From assembly GCA_003640385.1 (NCBI GenBank), contig RCAB01000507.1, forward strand, positions 1 through 43,581: a stretch of DNA of 43,581 nt. Direction: 5' to 3'. The stretch comes from Setaria digitata. Its lineage: Eukaryota; Nematoda; Chromadorea; Rhabditida; Setariidae. The position numbers were made by a program, and so were the translations under genes. Shown here piece by piece: positions 1-13,200 of this stretch; position 1 is the stretch's first letter; every line of letters begins with the position of its first letter. Under the pieces are notes generated by a model that did not search any database, was not told where the DNA came from, and saw nothing but the letters and a program-made list of their open reading frames with translations.

Positions 1-88
1 CCTAAAAAAAGTCCCATGCAGCACTAGATATGTATTGCTTGTCCCTTGATGCCAATAAAATGTGTAGCGAGACTTCTTTATTTTCTAG

Positions 89-3000
89 ACTGATAAAAAC
101 AATACCGGACAACCAGTAGGTAGTCGTGTCGAACAAGACTTCTCAAATGGTGGCATCAAAAAAGAAGTACCTATGGATGGTAACTTATACTACTTTTTAC
201 GAATTTTTATGCATTTTAAAATTCTTTAAAGGCTTTTTAAGTTTATAAATGGATGAAATTTTCAACAGTTATTTCCGTTTAGTATTAATTTTATCATTTT
301 TTGTGAATCTTTCCTTTACAGGTGATGCTCTACCTTCTACTTCATTAGAGATTCAATTCAGTGAAGAAGTTGATAGTAAAGAGATGATAATAAAAGAACA
401 GGTAATTCATTTCGTATATTTTTATCCTAAAGAANCAGTAAATCTCTTAGAGAAATGCAGTATAAATGGAGTTATGATTTCTGAAGCGTTCCAATTGAAT
501 ACTAATTTTAGGCAAAACCAACCAGAGAAGTATCTCCATTACCCTATTCATTCTCGCTTACCGCAGATGTTCAAGTACCTCTTACAATTACGGCATCGGA
601 ACTTATGGAGCGATGCCGGAAACGAATTGATAAGCCGCTGGAATTCACGGAAATATTTGAAGAGCGAGTGAAGCCTCCAATCTTACCAGAAGTGCCACAA
701 ATAGACAAATCATCACCTGAGAAAGTTCGTCCATTGTTCCACCCCTTCTAGACGCAGATTTTGTGGCTGCAGTTGATTTTTCTTTCCACTTTAATTTCAA
801 GAAAGCTTAAATTATTCGTCGAAACATTTGAAGATCTGTTGAAGGTGTTATTTTCAGCTTTTGCGACCGACGCCAGTAATTATGGTGGAATCACGAAAGG
901 AAGCTCATAGCATTGAACTACAGAATTACTGTTACAGTAGTACAGTTGCGTTGATACGTGGTTTAACGCAGACTTTAAAAATGGATCTCTCATTATTTTC
1001 AACGAAATCCTTGTTGGAAATTGCACCTAATCATGAAGTTCGTTCTTTATATTGATGGTGTAGTTCTTTTATGGTAATACTCCGTTCTATCTAAAATTAG
1101 ATAAATTGTAATATATTGTGAGTCACATTCCAATGATCATGATGTTTTGTTTTAGTTATGGGTTAGAAATTTGGAAACATTTTGAGAGGTTTCGTTGATT
1201 TAGCAAAAGATTAGTGCTTATTCATTTTTAGGTTTTTCGAAATTTCTGACAATTGTTCTTTTTCATGCTTCAGTTTTCTGTTTTATCATTATCTACGTTT
1301 TTTTTTTTGTTAAAATATCTGCTGGGATGATAGACAGATGCTTCTCATCAAAAATTAAATTAAATGATTCATGCGCTACGTAAAAGTCATAATTCAGTAA
1401 TTTTCCAGGTAGAGATACGTTCTCAGTATAGAATGCTTCCTGATCAAAACGTTGATCACCTTGGTCAGCCAACATGGATGTGCCATAGTACTCGCTCTTA
1501 TACTACTATCGCTCACTATGCTCAATACCAAGCTCAATCGTTCCAGTATAGTTTGAAGGTAGTGTTTTTTTAATATCCTTGAAAATATCCAAAAGTCTCC
1601 GAAAAATATTTCGGAGATATTACCCATGGGGAAAATCAGAATACGCTAGATTTGTTCTTGATTCAAGTGACTAGATGTAGGTCATTTTTTAATACTAGTT
1701 ATTAGTCAGTATGTAACGTTAACTGAACTGCCAGATGAATTGAAAGAGGTGTTTGACATTTGGCATTATAAATTACTTCGTATTTTGTTGACACTTTTGT
1801 TCTGTTTATGCAGTTAAGATGATTGCAAACTAAAACTTCGATAGGCTGAAGAGTATAATCTTGGGAGTGAAGTTTAGGAGGAAGCTGAAAAACTTCGCGC
1901 AGCGAGTGCAAAATATGGCGGTGGTAGTGGTAACTCAACGGATGCCAGTAATAGTTCATTAAAACGCCGGCGTGCTACTGTGCCAGAGGAAACTCAAATG
2001 CCAATGAAATTGATCAAATTTGGAACAAATGTAGATCTTTCGGACGAAACAAAATTCAAGTAGTTCTTCATAAAAATCTACCCATCCATTTCAGCTTTTT
2101 CCTTTTATCCATGTTTAACTTCTGCGCTGTCTACTTCTCCACTATCGAATTATTATCCTAAAGACACTGTAAACATGAATTAGGACCAAGGGAATGCTGA
2201 ACAGATTTTTAAAAAAAAAAAAGATTTAAAACTGAAATAGAGTGGAAGAAGAAGGAGTAATCCATATTTCAGAGTGCAACTAGCGGAGCTGAATAAAATG
2301 CCATCGTTTGCGCGGCTGATTGCTGCATGTAACATGTTGACTCATCTTGGGCATACTGTCTATGGTATGAATACGGTTCAGTTGTATATGAAGGTATGTT
2401 GCTTAAATTATATAATAGTATGGAGGTATTTTTTTAGAAAAAGAGAAGTATTGCTGATTGTTCAGAAAAAATCAAGGAATAATNGATATGGAGGTATTTT
2501 TTAGAAAAAGAGAAGTATTGCTGATTGTTCAGAAAAAATCAAGGAATAATTTGAATTTAATGACAGGTAGTAAAGGTTTAATCTATTCTTTACATTTTCG
2601 CTGTTATTTGTGATAATTTTAGGTACCAGGTGCGCGTACTCCGGGACATGTTGAAAATAACTGTTTGGCTTCGGTGAATGTAAATATTGGTCCAGGTGAT
2701 TGTGAGTGGTTTTGTGTTCCGTATGAGTACTGGGCCATAATGAATGAAATGGTTGAAAAGTATGTTTTCAATTGATAGAAGAGAATACTAGAGAATACGA
2801 ATTTATTTTGGGAGTTAAAATTTCTAGCAGGCACTGCAGGATCCGGGTAAGGATAAAATAAAATTGTTGGTCAAAGAGCTTTGTGGTGCTTAATCATTTT
2901 TTTTCAGACGTAAATTGAACTTTTTAAAAGGGTCCTGGTGGCCAGATATTGATGAGCTATTGCAAGCAAATATTCCTGTATATCGGTTTACTCAGAAAGC

Positions 3001-4518
3001 AGGTGATGTGGTTTGGGTAGGCAGTGGATGTATTCATTGGGTACACAGCACCGGATGGTGTAATAATGTAGCGTGGAATGTTGGACCACCCACACCAACC
3101 CAGTATGAAATGGCTGTTCACTGTCATGAATGGAATAAACTTAATGTAAGTTTTTGGAGTCATATTGATGAAGTATAATTAAAATAAGTTGAAAGTATGT
3201 ACGTTATTTCATTTGAACCGGAATTTCGTAATTATTTCTTAGGGGTCAATTTGGCAAATTAAAATTTAATTAATTTTATTTGGCTGACTCAGGAAGTGGA
3301 TTTTTTTTTATTTTGCATTTCATACACTAAGGATGTCGCTCGCTGGTCACTTTACTTCGACTGAACATATTTTACACCTTTAATATCAGCTAAAGCTATC
3401 ATGATTTTATTGTTAAAGCGGCTTTCATTCCAGGGTTACAAATCATTGGTCCCAATGCAACATCTGAGCTGGCAGTTGGCACGAAATATACGCTTTTCGA
3501 ATCAAAAAATGTTTGCGCTAATCAAGCAAATGCTTATACGATCACTCTCGTACAGTAAGATGATCGTTGACATGTTAAGTGTTTGTGATAAGCCAATCCG
3601 GATGCATCCCAGGCAGAAAGGCGAAGTGTCACATTATTGCTCTACTTGTGAGGTTCGTTTTCTGAACTCTAAAATTTAAGACTGAGATGATTAGAAATCA
3701 TAAGAAAGATGTTATGCTTAAAAAGTTCGCCCTCTTACTATTGCAGTTCCAAGCAATACAGTTTGCCATGACCTTATATTATTAAAATATCTTGGTATTT
3801 TTTAAATTTATTTTATTAACACTAAAACTTTTTTTCGGATTTTGTCTTGCCAGTTGATAGTCCATCATTTTGATAATCCGCTTCTGATTGCATGCTACTA
3901 GAAATCTTTCTCAAAAGCAATAAACAAAGCCATTGTCCTCATTAAGCTTTCTTTTGTTGTTCTCTAGACTTATTGAGTGTTTTTTCCTTTGTAGATCGAA
4001 GTATGGAACATATTGTTTGTTCGTGAAGTTAATGGGAAATTTCCGGTTTATTGCGTTCAGTGTGCGCGGAAAGCTGATCTCGCCAATTTTACTGTCCTTC
4101 AGCAATACACATTTGATGATCTTTGTAGTGTTTTCGACCAATTTCGTCTTTATCCGGTAAAATGATTTTGATTTCACGAAAAAATTAATTTTCTCATAGG
4201 AAATTGATCTAGCTGCATATGATACAAATAATTAGGTCGTCAATTATTTGTCTGAGAAATTAGCCATGAAATAATCATGCTGTTGGGAAATTCACACCTC
4301 TGTGGGCAATTTGCTCTGTATATGTTTTGATTTTTTAGCTCGTGCCTCGTGCCGTGGTCTCTCAATATAACTCCATTCATTTTTGCAAGGCATTTGACTG
4401 AATTATATTCAATCTTTGAATCTTCTGGTTTTATAATTCGAGATTTTGTCAGTTCCACAGATCTCTATAATTTTTTTTTTCTTTATTTCAGCAAAACAGG
4501 GCTGCCGTTGTTTGTTAA
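89..4518 (+). CDS. utx-1: KDM6/UTX-type JmjC H3K27 demethylase, 3' part
   Basis: Twelve exons join in phase: 89-179, 322-401, 512-724, 858-1037, 1409-1558, 1878-2059, 2273-2393, 2623-2759, 2908-3145, 3434-3652, 3995-4156, 4492-4518. They give the last 599 residues; the 5' end lies outside the window. KDM6 enzymes remove methyl groups from histone H3 lysine 27 in the nucleus, using Fe(II) and 2-oxoglutarate. The JmjC core shows [20 protein letters not shown], the iron ligands in TPGHVENN (H348, E350 of this fragment) and the distal H428 in CIHWVH, followed by [12 protein letters not shown]. The helical and GATA-like zinc module that mark KDM6 follow, with CxxC pairs in HYCSTCE and VYCVQCARK. 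All catalytic residues are intact. The last exon adds only [11 protein letters not shown] carries TPR repeats and JMJD3 does not; that part is missing, so UTX versus JMJD3 is undecided. Several donors are GTTCGT. Confidence 0.92.
2420..2551. repeat. Duplicated 64-65-nt segment around N2484
   Basis: About 65 bases of intron (2420-2483) recur almost exactly at 2488-2551, on either side of the single N at 2484. The copies differ by one T in a T run. This looks like two overlapping contig ends joined without merging. It lies in an intron and does not affect the coding sequence. Confidence 0.85.
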
Positions 4519-6045
4519 CCAAAACGATTTGTGACTGCCGATGCCTTTCAACAATTTTTCCGTGAATTATTGTTCATTTTTACATATAAATACTGCCATT
4601 TCTTTATCATATGTTTTTCACTGTTTTTCATTAGCAATTCGCTTAAAGCCAGCATGACTTTGGTTGTTATTCTTATATGTCTCATATGGAAAGTGACTTT
4701 GAAAATTTTGTGATTTTTATGTCTCTTAACTTCTTTTCTGTTAATACTATGATGTGTGGAAATGTGTCAAGAGCCTAATCTAGATACTTACCAAGTGTGA
4801 GTTACAGTATGCTGTAATGTTCATCTATAAGTCAACAAAATTATTTTAATGCTGTTGATGACTTCGTATTTTTTCTTTTTTATTATTCATCTAAGACAAG
4901 AAGAAAACATATAACGTCAAAAGAACAGAAAACAAAAAAACATATGACTTCCACCTGTGGTATTTTATAATTAATCCATAATTTATAAGTTTCTATGCAG
5001 TAGCTACCAAGTTTTGAACATTGGACAAAAGTTGAACCTAAAGATTTTAGAAGTAGACACATATAATAAATTGAGAAAAAAAAAATTGCAATCTTAAATC
5101 TTTGGTTCAATTCTTCTCGTTTATTTTTATTCTTATTTATTTTTTCACTTTCTTTTGAATGTTTCATTAGAATTTGATTCAGTCGTATGCGGAAGCGACA
5201 CGCTTAATTGATCTCATCTCTTAAATTCGAAAATTAGGTTTAAATGATCTGTTGGCTACAGTCGTTCAACTCTTACAATTAATTTCAGGTTTTATTTTAT
5301 TTTTTTAGTTGTTTTCATGTAGTTGAAGTGATACTTATGACTATGAGTCTCAGTTTCCTCTTCGAACAGTTGCATGTCTTTAATGTCTTTTTCTTGTTTG
5401 AGAAGTAATAATTCACTGCCAGAAGCGAGAATTGTGCAATGTGTATTGTTGTATTGATTATACCTACAGACAGTGTCCAATTTTTTATTTTTTTTTTTTT
5501 TCAATAGGATTATTTCGATAATTGCAAAGCCGAGATTTCTTTTAGGTATAATAAAGCGTTTCATTTCAGACCTTGAACTCATTTACCACTCACAATTTCC
5601 TTGGAAAAATCCTGAAAATGGAAATTTCCTATAACACCAGGGATAATTAGGTTGGTGAGCAAGAGAAGGGTAGTCTTTGAAGTTCTGTATGCAAGTTGTT
5701 GAGATCCTTTCAGTTACCGGCAGCAATTTCCAAATTTAAGATTCTTATTTCAAATAAAAGAGCGAAAATTGCAGGGCTGATTCAATTCAATTTTTTTTTT
5801 TTTTTTTGAAACTAAAATCTGAATTCCTCTTCCAAAAAAAAAAAAAATTACGTTACCGCTGATAGCCGCGCTAAAATTGTCCAAATTTTAATCTTTTCAA
5901 GAAAAAGAAAAAGGGAAATCCCGAAAGATTTAATTTAATTCATCATGATCTATATAATTCAAATGGTAACAGGATTTTAAAAAAGAATTATTGAATTGAT
6001 AAGGAATAGAATGCTGAGGATAGAAAATAGTGAAATTAGAAAGAT

Positions 6046-6290
6046 TTATTATTTATTATTATTATTATTATCATTATTGCTGTTATTATTATTATTAATT
6101 TTATTGTTGTTATTATTATCATTGTGTTGTTATTATTGTTATTATTATTAATTATTATTATTAATTATTATTATTAATTATTATTATTAATTATTATTAA
6201 CTATTATTATTTATTATTACCACTAATTATTATTATTAATTGTTATTATTAATTATTATTATTATTATTATTATTGTTATCATTATCATT
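6046..6290. repeat. ATT/TAA-type microsatellite
   Basis: Long imperfect run of ATT/TTA trinucleotides with interruptions such as GTT, ATC and AATTATT. It is low-complexity DNA without coding potential. Confidence 0.9.
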
Positions 6291-6575
6291 ATTATTGGTT
6301 ACCTGTAATAATAGCATTCATTTTGACTGAATTTTATCGCCACTATTAATATAATAATATTCACTCACCGCTCATTCAAACTATCTTTGAATCATTTACA
6401 CACACACACANGTTATTAATTATTATTATTATTGTTATCATTATCATTATTATTGGTTACCTGTAATAATAGCATTCATTTTGACTGAATTTTATCGCCA
6501 CTATTAATATAATAATATTCACTCACCGCTCATTCAAACTATCTTTGAATCATTTACACACACACACACACATAA
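6271..6575. repeat. Segment duplicated around N6411, with CA repeat
   Basis: About 140 bases ending in a CA run (to 6410) recur with an offset of 158 bases after the single N at 6411. The second copy ends in a slightly longer CA run and then continues into unique sequence. The repeat edge at the N and the unit length suggest an unmerged assembly overlap caused by the CA microsatellite. Confidence 0.85.
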
Positions 6576-7905
6576 AAATAAATACAGAAGACAAACATTG
6601 CAACATATAGTTGAGTGATATGTATGTGATTGGAATACTGAAATTTAAATACGAGGATAAAATAGAAAGAATAGATTTGAATTGATCCTCTCAAAAATCT
6701 TTGAATAAAATATACTATAATAATTGGCATATATGATGAAGTGAATAATTTCAGGATGGAAAGGAAGAGAGAGAAATTGTGGTAGTGAAAGTGAAGAGAA
6801 AGATGATTGCTTCGGATGTTGTTACTAATAATCATCATCAATTCTGACGATTTTTAATTGCTCACTATCCTCATCAGTCTGTTTTATTATTATTTATCAA
6901 TTTTCTTCTTCTTCTTCTTTCTTCTTCCATCTAGTAATATTTCTTTCTATTTTCAATAGAACTACAATAGCTTCTTGTCAAACTGGTCTTATTATTTATC
7001 TGTTGCTTTTCGATTAATAAGAACTAATTTAGGATCAGTAATTTTTGTTTATTGTTATGTTTGTGATTTTACAACATGTAACAATTAGCATTTATTGTTT
7101 CTTCTTCATCTAAGCTATTTTCATCATTTTGCTTGCTGTTATGGAAAAATTTTAGTTTAGTTTATCATCTGAATGAATATTGCCACACCTATCTATCCAT
7201 TGATATTCAGAGAAATTAAAACGATTATTTCCATATCACTTAACAGTATCATTCATTTCCGAATGGAATCTACAATTTACCAAAATACTTCTGTGATATG
7301 CAAGAGATAATCTAAAATTTGCAAATATTATTTGGAATGAAGTAATCTCACTATTACGATTATTTAGTACACGATTATATCTTATTAAAAATAAGTCTTT
7401 TATTGAACAGATGGTAATAATAATAATTTGAACCAAATGTTCTAATGTTTTTGTTTTTTTTTTTTTTCCCTACCATGTTCAAATTATTGGATTGAAAAAT
7501 TGAACTTTCAAATTATTCCCTATTAAAAACAACAATAATAATTTTGAAAGAAAAGAAAAATGATTTTTAGTGATTTTGAAAAAGAAAAAAAACCAACGAC
7601 AGTTATTTTTCCTAGCATAATAAATGAAAACAATGATAATGTATTAATGATATCATGGAAGCTATGAAAATTAAATTTTATTTTGTATTTTATTTTAATT
7701 TTTTTGAATTTTATTTCTATAGATAAGTTGGTAATTTAATTCATATTTACATCATCAAACTTCTTCCACTTCTCATCGCTAACTTCATTTTGTCTAATTT
7801 AATTAATACAATTTAAACTGATAAAAGAAAAAGTATAAAGAAGAAAGGAAATAATAATTTTTGCAATCATTTATGTATAATAACAATAATGAGAACAATG
7901 AACAT

Positions 7906-7937
7906 TGATGATGATGATGATGATGGTGATAGTGATG

Positions 7938-7968
<31 letters not shown>

Positions 7969-8015
7969 GGATGATGAGGATGATGATGATGATGATGATG
8001 ATGGTGATGGTGATA
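7906..8015. repeat. ATG/GAT trinucleotide repeat
   Basis: More than 30 imperfect GAT units with interspersed GGT and GAG. On the minus strand one frame reads as a poly-serine open frame (7867-8163), which I regard as a by-product of the repeat. Confidence 0.9.
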
Positions 8016-10285
8016 GATTTGAATGGAATAAATAAATACTTGAAATAACTATTACTAGAAGTAGTATTAGTAGCAGTTTTGGATAGAAATAATGATATAG
8101 TTGCCGAATTGATTTGATGAGGCCTGTGGAGAACGATTTATAATAATCGCTGCATTCATTCATTCATTCATTCTTCCGATGGATAGATATTATTTATTTG
8201 ATACCATTTCGTTTCGACCTGCAAAAATTAAAAATTAAAATAAATTCATTCATTTTCCTAATATTGCCATCATTTTGCGTTGATTTCATCAATAAAATGA
8301 CTTTTTTTTTTTTTTTTTTTTTTCATTCTCATCATCTTTATTTATTTACTTATTTTAATTCTTGTTATTATATTTCGAATTTATCAAAATTATCAATCGT
8401 TTGGAAAAGAAAGAAAAAGGAATTATTTTCAGAAATATAAAATAATTTTTGATGCAAAATTTTTGGATTTAAAAGAAAAAGAAAAAAAATGTATTTGAAA
8501 TGATTGATTGATATATATTTTTCTTCATTCTAGTTATACTTCTTTTTTTCCATCTTTTTTTCCTTCCTTTTATTATTCTTGTTGTATTTATCAAAATTAT
8601 CAGTTGTTGGGAAAGGAAAAGAAATTAAACAATTTGAAGTTCGTAAAATGTAAACTAGTTTCAAAGAAAATTTTTAGATTTAAAAAATAATATCCAAATT
8701 TTTCGCTACTGCTTCCTTTTGATTTTTAGTATTATAATTAGTGCTTTATCAGTTTCCCGGAAAAACAAAGAACAAATAAACAAACAAAGGAAATTTTAGT
8801 CGAAAATGACAATTACTTTTAGAGAAATTTTTTTTTTTATTGCTATGTAAGCTTGAATTATTTAACTCACAAATTTCAACTATATTTGGTTTTATTTAAT
8901 CTTTATTTACAGCTAACTTTACTATCATTTCTTTTTTGAGCCTTAAAATGATAATTAAAAGGGTATTGTAATAGTTTTGAATTTGAATTGTTTGAATAAA
9001 ATTAAATTTTTTAACAATTAGTCGATTTTCCGAATTTGAAACAAATGAATCAAATACACCTGAAAGACTAATTAATACATGTAATTATGACTTGTTGACT
9101 TTAATAAATAACTTTTTATCGTGAAGGCAGAAATAAAAATAATCAGCTTTGCTTTCTTTAATTAACCTTTATCTTTTATATTGATTATTATTTTTATTAA
9201 AAGATATAATTTCATTTTTCTTTTTCACTTTTTTTTGAACTACACTCTACGAAATTAAATTTCATTCATTCTTTTTATGAGTAAATCAAATTGATAACTT
9301 TTTTTCTTTGATAAATTCAACTATTGTTATCAACAGTTGCTATTTCTTTTACGAAATATTTTTAAATGAATAATGAAAAAAAGGAGTTAAAATTGATAGA
9401 GCATTATTATAATTATTGTTAACAACAATATAGCTAATTATGTCCTTGGACGGGAAGCCAATTTTATGATAATTACAATCTGCGGTTTAAATTTTAATTC
9501 TATTTCTTTGCTGTAACCTAACACTATTGGATGCATGTCATCTGTGAAGTGTATTTGCTATACGAATACAATTATTTATTATTATTATTATTATTGGATC
9601 TATTTTCTTGGAAGATTTGAAAAAATTTTTTTACATTGTGAATTTTTGATCGTTTTTCTTTTCTCTTTTTTTTTTCGTTTGTCAAGCAAAAGTTTGAAGT
9701 TTAAGAGACTTTTTTTCTTCCATTTTTAATAACTTTTTGAAACTTACCTTTTCAATAAATTGCTTTCTTGAAATGACCTGCTAGATTTTGTTTAAATGGA
9801 AATGAAACGAAAGATAGCACTTTTATTTCAACTAAAACAATTTGATAATGAAAATCTTGTCAGTTGATAATTTCAAAGCATATCATCGTTATAACTAGTG
9901 ATCTAATCTTACCTTTTTTTTTTTTAAGATATTGAAATCTTATTAGAAGTGATTGAAACTGTATTGTTTTATGACTAATTTTTTAAGCTTACTATGCAAA
10001 AGAAGTAAGAAATCTTCAAAATTAACGCATTCTCTATAACTTCGAGAATTAATTACTTTTCCTATTTTCACCTCTAAACGGTACAATTTTATCAAAGTGC
10101 CCAATAATACTCTAATAAAATTAAGCAATGTTGCCAAAACTTTTCTTTTAGTGAAAGTTAAAAAAAAAATTTTAATGGAATAAGACACAATTTGCTTCGC
10201 TTCGTGAGTGTTCAATATTCTCGATGCTATTATTATGTGGAAATAACTTCGCTAACTATCAACTTTTTTCAATTTTTCTCATCTG

Positions 10286-13200
10286 ATGAATTTCATTTCT
10301 CGACTATTCACTAACTTAATTATAATTGGAAGCTCCGCTGCAGTTCCCATTTCAACAAAACTACAGCAGTATTATCATGTGAATGGTAAATTTATAATTT
10401 CATTAATTAATATCTTTTTTTTTTCCTGATTCCTGGTAATCAAAATTCCATGATACATTTTATTCCTGAATAGCAAGATTATTGATTATTGTATTCACTA
10501 TCATAAAAAAAAAAAAAGTAATTACAGACTTCAATTCTGATTTATGTATCAAATTTCTTATATTTTTGTGGAATAATATCTAAATAATTATATTAACTGT
10601 CCTTATGATCAAAATTAGATCTTGCAAAAAATATATGCAGTAAGTTCGTAAATTACTATACAGCTATAGACTACTATCAACTTATTATTTGAGCTACTAA
10701 ATCATATTATCATTATCATTTAAACGCCAGCAGCACTAAAATTTATGCGATAATTTCGAATATTTCTATAATATGAATTCTAGCAACTGTTGCTTTTTTT
10801 ATAGTTAAATTATTTCTTGATGATTTTTTCCTCAATCACTCTATTATCGTTATTACTTTCGCTTTATAAAACACTGAAATGCTATCAAATTAAATTAATT
10901 AAAAATTATATCTTTGTCAATCTAAAGTGATAATTATTGGAATTAATTTTGTAAGAATGTGAAAAAAATTACGATAAAATACAAATATCTAAAACGGTAA
11001 ATGAAAATTTTTTGAAAGCTATTTTACTTTCCAATGAAAATATGCTTGATTTGAAATGAAATTGTATAAATTTGAAAAAAAAAAAAAAAGAAGAGAAACG
11101 GTAAATGTTTTAAAAATATTTCACAAATTGTTCGTTCCATAATTTTCATTGATACCATTAATTATTTCAGATTAATTGCACATGTGGAAATTAATCATTT
11201 TGAATTGTACATCTATTTTTTATTTATAATTGAAGTTTTTACGTTTTTTTTTTTTTTCTCTCACTAAAATAATTTTAATAGTAATCCAAAAATTAGATGA
11301 ACAGTGCAAAAATAAAACATGGAAATGAGAAATTTTTTGCTTTTTTTTTGCATTACATTTATATTAATACTTTATTATTTTTACAAAATTCTTGTTAATT
11401 TTGATTATTATTTTTCCATTGTTAATCTATAACTCATCAAAAATTTCTATTTCAAATTTTTTTTTTCCAAGTGTTTTCCTGTTATGAGATTTTTACAATA
11501 TACTATATAAATCTACTCACTAGTAATCGTTAATTTTTTGTTTTATTTAAAATCATTTGTTATCTTCTTACTTATTTTTATAATCAAGCATATGCAATCA
11601 ATTGAGAAGTTATAATCTTAAGTTTTGATTTTACAGAAACGAAAGATGAAAGAAACGCTAGTTAATTTTCATTCTCTATTATAAGGATTTTAATTAAATT
11701 CAATTTTTCATTTTGAAAATTCAAATCTTTTAAATTACAAAATGATAGTGTAAATTGTTGTGATTTCATTTTTATGCTATTTTCTTATTTAAAATAGAGA
11801 AAGCATTTAAATTAAAACAAAAATAAAAAGTTTTTGCTGCAATTAGGCAAAATTTTTAACAAATTTTTTTAAAATGAAAAAATTTAATTGATAGTGACAC
11901 CAACATGTGAGCAGCAGTCGATAAAAGTAATACTGAAATTCAACGGAGAAGATTGGCCAGCTGGACGATTCGAAGACTGGATCGTTGTTGGTACCAATAA
12001 TCGACCCGAATGCCGCCTCAAAGGAAACGGTGAATTGCAATATGTCATCGATTTGGCCATTTTCAATGATCCCTGCCAAACGCAAATGGTAGAGATTCCG
12101 GATTTGTTTGCTGAATACCGGATTGTAGTATGATTTCTCAGTCATAAGTAGTAAAGATTCCGGATTTGTATAGCAAGTACCAGAGAGATTCTAGATTAGC
12201 ACAACACAATTCCAAAATGAATCGCCTGATTAATTTGGCCATTTTGATCGTATTTCATTATGTAAATAATTTAAACTTCGCAGTAATTCGTCAATTCTTG
12301 TGATTTTCTAATTTGTTAAATCTAAACTAATCAAATTTATTGTTAAAAACAAGACTGTCGATTAGTATTGCTTGAAAAAAAAAAAAAATTTTTTTAAATC
12401 CATTTTGTTTAAAGGTGTGAAATTTCAATCTCCTATTTTTTTCTTTTCTTTTCCTTTTTCTTTCTTTTCCTTGTTGCAAGAGAAAAGTATTCAATAAAGA
12501 AAATCGAAATTAAAAAGGAAATAGATTGATTATAGTAATTCATGTTGTGATGAATAGAAATACTATCAAATTTTTTGTCATTAATTTCATTCTATTTTCC
12601 CTTCCTCTTTTTTTGCGAAAAATGAAATGAAAATTAGGTTGAATTTCGTTCTCTTTCAATGAGTTGCAATTTCAAATTTTCATCAATTTGATAACTCTTT
12701 TTTTTTTTTTTTTTTTTAAACAAAAGAAAAACAGAAAGAAATTCCAACTATGCAATAAGATGGAATAAAACTTTCCTTTTATTCTTTCGAGAAAAAAAGA
12801 AGAAAATTGGATTGTAATTTTTTTTCTGATTAATATTATGTTCTGAAATGAATGGAAAGAAAAAACAACGAGTAATTTTAAATTTTACTATTCCTAAATG
12901 ATGCTGAAATGGGAACTTGAGAAATTAAAAAGAGAAAAAGAAAAAGAAAAACAAAGTCATTTTAAATGTCCGATGAAAAAAAAAAAAGAATGCATGAAAT
13001 TTATACGATAATATAAAAATGAGGAATTTCCAAAAAGCAAAATGGAGTGATTTAAATTTTCAAAAAATTAACAAATGATAACAAAGATATTATAATTAAA
13101 CTGTAAACCAGCTTCCCTTATCATTTCATTCAGTACAATTTTGGGCTTATCAAGCAGTATCAGTGGAAAATACAAAAAAAAAAGAAAAGAAAAAAAAGGA

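Larger units (their letters stand above)
4519..10285. other. Gene-poor AT-rich intergenic region
   Basis: About 5.8 kb lie between the demethylase stop codon and the first exon I can support of the ZP-domain gene. I found no exon chain with good splice sites and protein-like content on either strand. The region holds poly-A/T runs, an ATT-rich microsatellite (6046-6290), a duplicated segment around N6411 and an ATG/GAT repeat (7906-8015). It should include the demethylase 3' UTR and upstream control sequence of the ZP gene, but I could not pinpoint either. Confidence 0.6.

Noticed and set aside
7867..8163. Minus-strand open frame with poly-serine
   Set aside because: It is a by-product of the ATG/GAT microsatellite, without splice context or family resemblance.
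4519..10285. Several open frames of 60-100 codons in the first gene desert
   Set aside because: All are Ile/Phe/Lys/Asn-rich translations of AT-rich DNA with no family features.
11843..12145. Minus-strand open frames opposite the ZP-N exon
   Set aside because: They are antisense shadows of the exon with the conserved cysteines.
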